Positions 15,600 through 18,978 of a stretch of DNA of 18,978 nucleotides are shown piece after piece. The notes beneath the pieces were generated by a model. It saw nothing but the letters and a program-made list of their open reading frames with translations. It did no database searches and had not been told where the DNA came from. Origin of the DNA: an uncultured Candidatus Competibacteraceae bacterium (GTDB lineage Bacteria; Pseudomonadota; Gammaproteobacteria; Competibacterales; Competibacteraceae); the NCBI GenBank assembly GCA_937960715.1, contig CALGOO010000149.1, positions 1 to 18,978 on the forward strand, given 5' to 3'. How positions within the stretch are numbered: the stretch's first letter is position 1; every line of letters begins with the position of its first letter. The position numbers and the translations under genes were made by a program.

Positions 15600-15632
15600 A
15601 ATGAGATTAGCCTTTGTTTCGGTAGGGAAACT

Positions 15633-16865
15633 ATGGCGCTTATCGTACAAAAATACGGTGGTACCTCGGTGGGTAACCTTGAGCGCATCGAGAATGTGGC
15701 GGAAAAAGTGATCGACCGGCGCGAGCACGGCGATCAGGTGGTCGTGGTGGTGTCGGCCATGAGCGGCGAAACCGACCGGCTGATCGGGTTGGCCAAGGGT
15801 ATTACGCCCCGCCCCAATCCCCGCGAACTGGACGTGCTGCTGGCCACTGGTGAACAGGTAACGATCGCGCTCCTGTGCATCGCCCTGGAAAAGCGTGGCT
15901 GCCCCGCCCGCTCCTATACCGGTGGCCAGGTTCGCATCCTCACCGACAACGCTTTCAACAAGGCCCGTATCGAGGCAGTGGAAATCGACGCCATGCGCGC
16001 CGATCTCAACGCGGGCCGGGTAGTGGTGGTAGCGGGGTTCCAGGGGGTGGACGAGGGCGGCAACATCACCACCCTGGGCCGGGGTGGCTCCGACACCACC
16101 GGCGTCGCGCTGGCCGCCGCGCTCAAGGCCGACGAATGCCAGATTTACACCGACGTGGATGGGGTCTACACCACCGATCCCCGCGTAGTGCCGGAAGCCC
16201 GCCGGCTCAATCGCATCACTTTCGAGGAAATGCTGGAGATGGCCAGCCTTGGCTCCAAGGTGTTGCAAATCCGCTCGGTGGAATTCGCCGGCAAACACAA
16301 TGTCCCATTACGAGTGCTCTCCACCTTTCAGGAAGGGCCGGGCACGTTGATTACCTTCGAGGAAGCGATCGAGGCGGAAACCATGGAGAAAGAACTGATT
16401 GCCGGTATCGCCTTCAACCGCGACGAGGCCAAGCTCACCGTGCTGGGGGTTCCGGATCGACCGGGTGTGGCCTTCAGCATTCTGGGGCCGGTATCCGACG
16501 CCAACATCGAAGTGGACATGATCATCCAGAACATCGGGCGCGACGGCACCACCGACTTCACCTTCACGGTGCATCGCAACGACTACGAGCGTGTCCTGGA
16601 AATCCTCAAGCAACATGCTGCCCAACTCGGTGCCCGTGAAGTGTCGGGCGACACCAAGATCGCCAAGCTGTCGCTGGTCGGTATCGGCATGAGATCCCAC
16701 GCCGGCGTTGCCAGCAGGATGTTCCAGGCGCTGGCGAAGGAAGGGATCAATATCCGCATGATCTCGACCTCCGAGATCAAGATTTCGGTGGTGGTGGACG
16801 AAAAATACCTGGAGCTGGGGGTTCGCGCCCTCCATGAAGCCTTCGAATTGAATAAGGTTGCCTGA
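15633..16865 (+). CDS. lysC: Aspartate kinase (monofunctional, lysine-sensitive type)
   Basis: The enzyme phosphorylates aspartate, the first step toward lysine, threonine, methionine and diaminopimelate. This 410-residue protein opens with KYGGTSVG (7-14), the nucleotide-binding signature, followed by VVSAMSGETDRLI, LLATGEQVT, GRGGSDTTGVAL and YTDVDGVYTTDPR. Two C-terminal ACT domains (about 265-340 and 345-405) are visible around VLGVPDRPGVAFSILG and LVGIGMRSHAGVASRMFQAL. These would bind the feedback inhibitor (lysine and/or threonine). The layout matches the class of about 410 residues common in Pseudomonas and relatives, rather than E. coli LysC (449). ATG 15633 has TAGGGAAAC before it. 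It has its own promoter. Confidence 0.96.
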   Translation: MALIVQKYGGTSVGNLERIENVAEKVIDRREHGDQVVVVVSAMSGETDRLIGLAKGITPRPNPRELDVLLATGEQVTIALLCIALEKRGCPARSYTGGQVRILTDNAFNKARIEAVEIDAMRADLNAGRVVVVAGFQGVDEGGNITTLGRGGSDTTGVALAAALKADECQIYTDVDGVYTTDPRVVPEARRLNRITFEEMLEMASLGSKVLQIRSVEFAGKHNVPLRVLSTFQEGPGTLITFEEAIEAETMEKELIAGIAFNRDEAKLTVLGVPDRPGVAFSILGPVSDANIEVDMIIQNIGRDGTTDFTFTVHRNDYERVLEILKQHAAQLGAREVSGDTKIAKLSLVGIGMRSHAGVASRMFQALAKEGINIRMISTSEIKISVVVDEKYLELGVRALHEAFELNKVA

Positions 16866-17019
16866 CCCTCGATCGCGCTCTGGCGTGGGCCAGGGTAGGG
16901 ATGAGCGTAAGTAGCCGCGAAAAAATCCACCGGTGGGAATGGACCGTTTACAGACGCGGACTGTCAAAAACCGCAAGACGACCTGGTGCTGTTATATGGA
17001 AAACAAGGAGTAGCTTGAC

Positions 17020-17232
17020 ATGTTGATTCTGACGCGCAGAGTTGGGGAAACGCTGATGATCGGTGACGAAGTGACCGTGACCGTGCTTGGTGTCAAAGGT
17101 AATCAGGTTCGCATTGGCGTCAATGCGCCCAAGGATATCGCGGTGCATCGTGAGGAAATCTACGAACGGATCAAGCGTGAGCAAGATGCCGCCTCCAGTG
17201 CGGCGCAACCGCCAGCCAGTCACAACACTTGA
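17020..17232 (+). CDS. csrA: Carbon storage regulator CsrA
   Basis: This is a 70-residue RNA-binding dimer that controls translation and stability of mRNAs carrying GGA motifs, balancing glycogen storage against glycolysis, motility and biofilm. The sequence LILTRRVGETLMIGDEVTVT, the central VKGNQVRIGVNAPKDIAVHR and EEIYERIKREQ are near-identical to the family, including the N-terminal strand with Arg6 and the GVNAP-(x)n-VHREEIY region with Arg44. The C-terminal tail (AASSAAQPPASHNT) is variable in the family. AAGGAG lies nine bases before the ATG. The leader carries GGA triplets in TATATGGAAAACAAGGAG, compatible with autoregulation. It is followed by tRNA-Ser, as in E. coli. Confidence 0.97.
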   Translation: MLILTRRVGETLMIGDEVTVTVLGVKGNQVRIGVNAPKDIAVHREEIYERIKREQDAASSAAQPPASHNT

Positions 17233-17250
17233 ATCCGGGGGCTTTACGTT

Positions 17251-17271
17251 GGCATTCATACGTAGTATGCC
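17251..17271. repeat. Small inverted repeat between csrA and tRNA-Ser
   Basis: GGCAT (17251-17255) and ATGCC (17267-17271) flank an 11-base loop containing TACGTA. It lies 18 bases after the csrA stop. There is no U-run downstream, so it is a weak terminator candidate. It may be a processing or leader structure ahead of the tRNA. Confidence 0.3.
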
Positions 17272-17308
17272 GACTGGTCCTAGCATCCGTGTGGATGTGC
17301 ATCATCCC

Positions 17309-17400
17309 GGAGAGATGGCCGAGCGGCTGAAGGCGCTCCCCTGCTAAGGGAGTATGGGGTCATAAAGCTCCATCAAGGGTTCGAATCCCTCTCTCCGCCA
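17309..17400 (+). tRNA. tRNA-Ser (anticodon GCU)
   Basis: This is a complete class II tRNA. The acceptor stem GGAGAGA pairs with TCTCTCC, followed by discriminator G and an encoded CCA (17398-17400). The D-arm is GGCCGAGCGGCTGAAGGC. The anticodon loop CCTGCTAA has anticodon GCT at 17343-17345, reading AGC/AGU serine codons. A long variable arm and the T-arm GGTTCGAATCC are present. It closely follows the E. coli tRNA-Ser(GCU) sequence, and its position after csrA is conserved in gammaproteobacteria. An IS630 remnant starts about 50 bases downstream. Confidence 0.97.
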
Positions 17401-17445
17401 ATTTTCCTCACAAGTACTTCCTGGTGATGGCGAGCGCCTAGTGCT

Positions 17446-17883
17446 TCAACCATCCTCAATTGACGGGTAGAGACGCTTGAGCTCGATGCGAGCATCGGGG
17501 GTCGTGAACCGCCAATTGACGGGCCCGGGGATCGGCATTACGGGCCTGTTCCCAAGCGGCCACCTCTCAAAAGGATACTGAATTCGATTTCGGCCATGTT
17601 CAACCAACTGCCATGCTTGGGGGTGTGGTGAATCTCCAACCGCTTGAGATAAGGGAGCGGGCCACGGCGAGCTCGAACGCTTGATACAAGAAGACGGCAG
17701 ACTTGTGCGTGTTCAGATTGTCCATCACCAGGACCACTTTCTCGGCGTGGGGATAGCGCCCCTCCACCAGGCTGCGCACCTCTTGGGCGAGGTCCACCGC
17801 CGTGCGCTGTTCAGTGACGGCCATGTGGCGCTGCCCGACCAGGGGTTCGCCGGTCAGAAACTGCATCGCCCCGGGTTTTGAGG
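17446..17883 (-). pseudogene. IS630-family transposase remnant, frameshifted and 5'-truncated
   Basis: Pieces of a DDE transposase of IS630 type appear in three frames. The first is GEPLVGQRHMAVTEQRTAVD through VVLVMDNLNTH, which includes the second catalytic Asp. A frameshift near 17650 leads to RLEIHHTPKHGSWLNMAEIE, with the catalytic Glu segment. Further shifts lead to AWEQARNADPRAR and finally NWRFTTPDARIELKRLYPSI before the stop. The N-terminal half is missing because the IS50-like element begins at 17884. At least two frame changes make an active product impossible from this copy. It lies directly downstream of tRNA-Ser. Confidence 0.85.
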
Positions 17884-18978
17884 CTGTCCATTACACACAT
17901 CTTGAACGGCAGGGCCGCCGCCGCCATCAGGTGAGGTAGACACAGATGAGGGGATGAGGGGATGACGGAGACGGTGGCGGTGAGCTGGGCAGCGGTGGAG
18001 TTGGGCGGGGCGAACTTGGGGGACGCGCGGTTGAACCGACGGTTGGTGCGGGTGGCGGAACGCCTGGGGGCGCAACCGGGCGCCAGCATTCCGGTGGCCC
18101 GCGGCGGCTGGGCGGAGACCCAGGCGGCGTATCGGTTGTTGGCCCATGAGGCGGTCACCTGGGAACAGGTGCTCGCCCCGCACTGGGACTGTAGCCTTGA
18201 GCGAATGCGCCGTCAGCCGGTGGTCTTGTGCGTGCAGGACACGACCGAACTGGATTTCACGGCCCAGCCGGGCATTGCCGGGCTGGGGCCGTTGAGCGAT
18301 CTCCGGCAGCACGGGTTGTACGTCCACCCGACGCTGGCGGTCACGCCGGACGGGGTGCCGCTGGGCGTGCTGGACGCCTGGCTGTGGACGCGCGACCGGG
18401 AGACCTTGGGGGAAGATCGGCGGCACTGGCCGATCGAGGCCAAGGAAAGCATGCGCGGGTTGGAAGGCTTCGAGCGCTGCGCCGAGCTGGCCGGGACCCT
18501 GCCCGACAGCCGGCTGGTCTATGTCGCCGACCGGGAATGCGACATCCACGCGTTCATGGTCCGGGCCTACCGGCAACCGGAGATCGACTGGCTGATCCGC
18601 GCGGCCCAGGATCGCCTGCTGGCCGAGGGCGATACCCTCTGGGATCGACTGGCCCAAGCGCCGGTATGGGGCGAGGTTAGCTTTACCCTCCCGGCGCGAC
18701 CGAGCCGACCGAGCCGGCCGGTGGTGCTGACGGTGCGGGCCGAACGGGTGACCCCGCATCCCAAGGGCGGCGAACCGGTGACCGTGACCGCGCTGCGGGC
18801 GCGGGCAGAATCCCCGCCCGCCGGGGTCGAACCGCTCGACTGGCGCCTGCTGACCAACCGCGCGGCGACCACGCTCGCCCGAGCCGCCGAACGGACCCAG
18901 TGGTACGGAAGTCGTTGGAGTATCCAGGTTTTTTTCAGAACCTTGAAAACCGGCCGCCGGGTGGGGGCCTTGCAGCTC
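17884..18978 (+). mobile_element. IS4-family (IS50/Tn5-like) insertion sequence, left end and most of the transposase
   Basis: The left end CTGTCCATTACACACATCT (17884-17902) matches 16 of 19 bases of the Tn5 mosaic end as I remember it (CTGTCTCTTATACACATCT). The element interrupts an IS630 remnant, so it arrived later. GTTTTGAGG (17875-17883) would be one copy of the 9-bp target duplication that Tn5-type elements make. The second copy and the right end are outside the window. Confidence 0.8.
17962..18978 (+). CDS. IS4-family (Tn5/IS50-like) transposase, C-terminus outside the window
   Basis: The open frame runs 339 codons to the right edge without a stop. The N-terminal DNA-binding part reads ELGGANLGDARLNRRLVRVA, then GGWAETQAAYRLLAHE. 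The first catalytic Asp is in VLCVQDTTELDFT and the second in LVYVADRECDIH. The YREK block reads WYGSRWSIQVFFRTLKTGR. Tyr315 and Arg318 are at the expected spacing and Lys329 is present. The position of the catalytic Glu, four residues after Arg, is Gln322 (CAG at 18925-18927). This copy is therefore predicted to be catalytically weak or dead unless the base is an error. The start is ATG 17962, preceded by GAGGGG; later GTG codons are possible starts. Confidence 0.88.
   Translation, partial: MTETVAVSWAAVELGGANLGDARLNRRLVRVAERLGAQPGASIPVARGGWAETQAAYRLLAHEAVTWEQVLAPHWDCSLERMRRQPVVLCVQDTTELDFTAQPGIAGLGPLSDLRQHGLYVHPTLAVTPDGVPLGVLDAWLWTRDRETLGEDRRHWPIEAKESMRGLEGFERCAELAGTLPDSRLVYVADRECDIHAFMVRAYRQPEIDWLIRAAQDRLLAEGDTLWDRLAQAPVWGEVSFTLPARPSRPSRPVVLTVRAERVTPHPKGGEPVTVTALRARAESPPAGVEPLDWRLLTNRAATTLARAAERTQWYGSRWSIQVFFRTLKTGRRVGALQL

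Noticed and set aside
15494..15632. Lysine riboswitch ahead of lysC
   Set aside because: The predicted leader is only about 65 bases with a single short stem; a lysine riboswitch needs about 170 bases and several conserved helices.
12281..15688. 1135-codon minus-strand open frame antisense to alaS
   Set aside because: It mirrors the codon bias of alaS, crosses recX, alaS and the lysC promoter, and shows no recognisable domain.
16866..16910. Rho-independent terminator after lysC (CTGGC...GCCAG)
   Set aside because: The short stem is not followed by a run of T, so it is not a convincing intrinsic terminator.
17401..17445. A second tRNA after tRNA-Ser, as in E. coli where tRNA-Arg genes follow
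   Set aside because: No cloverleaf can be drawn here; the DNA leads straight into the IS630 remnant.
17854..18759. 301-codon minus-strand open frame opposite the IS4 transposase
   Set aside because: The plus strand encodes a clear transposase with catalytic motifs. The opposite frame has no domain.

Overview
The window looks like a chromosomal segment of a GC-rich gammaproteobacterium. MutS, CorA, RecA, RecX, AlaS, LysC and CsrA are all of gammaproteobacterial type. The order recA-recX-alaS-(lysC)-csrA-tRNA-Ser(GCU) is the classic gammaproteobacterial arrangement. Transposon remnants and a DUF2887/Rpn-like protein with an EGRQ-repeat tail would fit the Candidatus Competibacter/Contendobacter group, but that genus-level guess is inference only.

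Region 1 (1-5000, all minus strand) is an accessory and damaged area. It holds a DUF2887/Rpn-like nuclease gene that runs off the left edge and probably starts at CTG, a maltokinase that begins where the linker of TreS-Mak fusions would be, and an AT-rich FRG-domain gene. It also holds the stump of a membrane-anchored trehalose-6-phosphate synthase (GT20) whose catalytic domain is lost after about 60 residues. The simplest reading is that a foreign AT-rich cassette landed in a trehalose/maltose-phosphate locus and broke it.

Region 2 (4982-9000) has an AT-rich 326-bp spacer, then mutS (minus) divergent from corA (plus).

Region 3 (9068-17400) is the housekeeping core on the plus strand: pncC (NMN deamidase), thpR (2',3'-cyclic phosphodiesterase), recA, recX, alaS, lysC, csrA and tRNA-Ser(GCU). 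pncC/thpR and recA/recX overlap, which suggests translational coupling. recA is interrupted by a 361-residue LAGLIDADG intein in the DNA-binding loop L2, at the same Gly|Cys...Asn|Ser position as the Mycobacterium leprae RecA intein.

Region 4 (17401-18978) is a nest of transposons. A frameshifted, 5'-truncated IS630-type transposase (minus) is cut by an IS4/IS50-type element (plus). The left end of that element matches 16 of 19 bases of the Tn5 mosaic end, and its transposase runs off the right edge. That transposase carries Gln where the catalytic Glu of the YREK signature is expected.

I found no CRISPR array and no clearly new multi-gene system. The two most notable items are the RecA intein and the FRG cassette that disrupted the trehalose locus.
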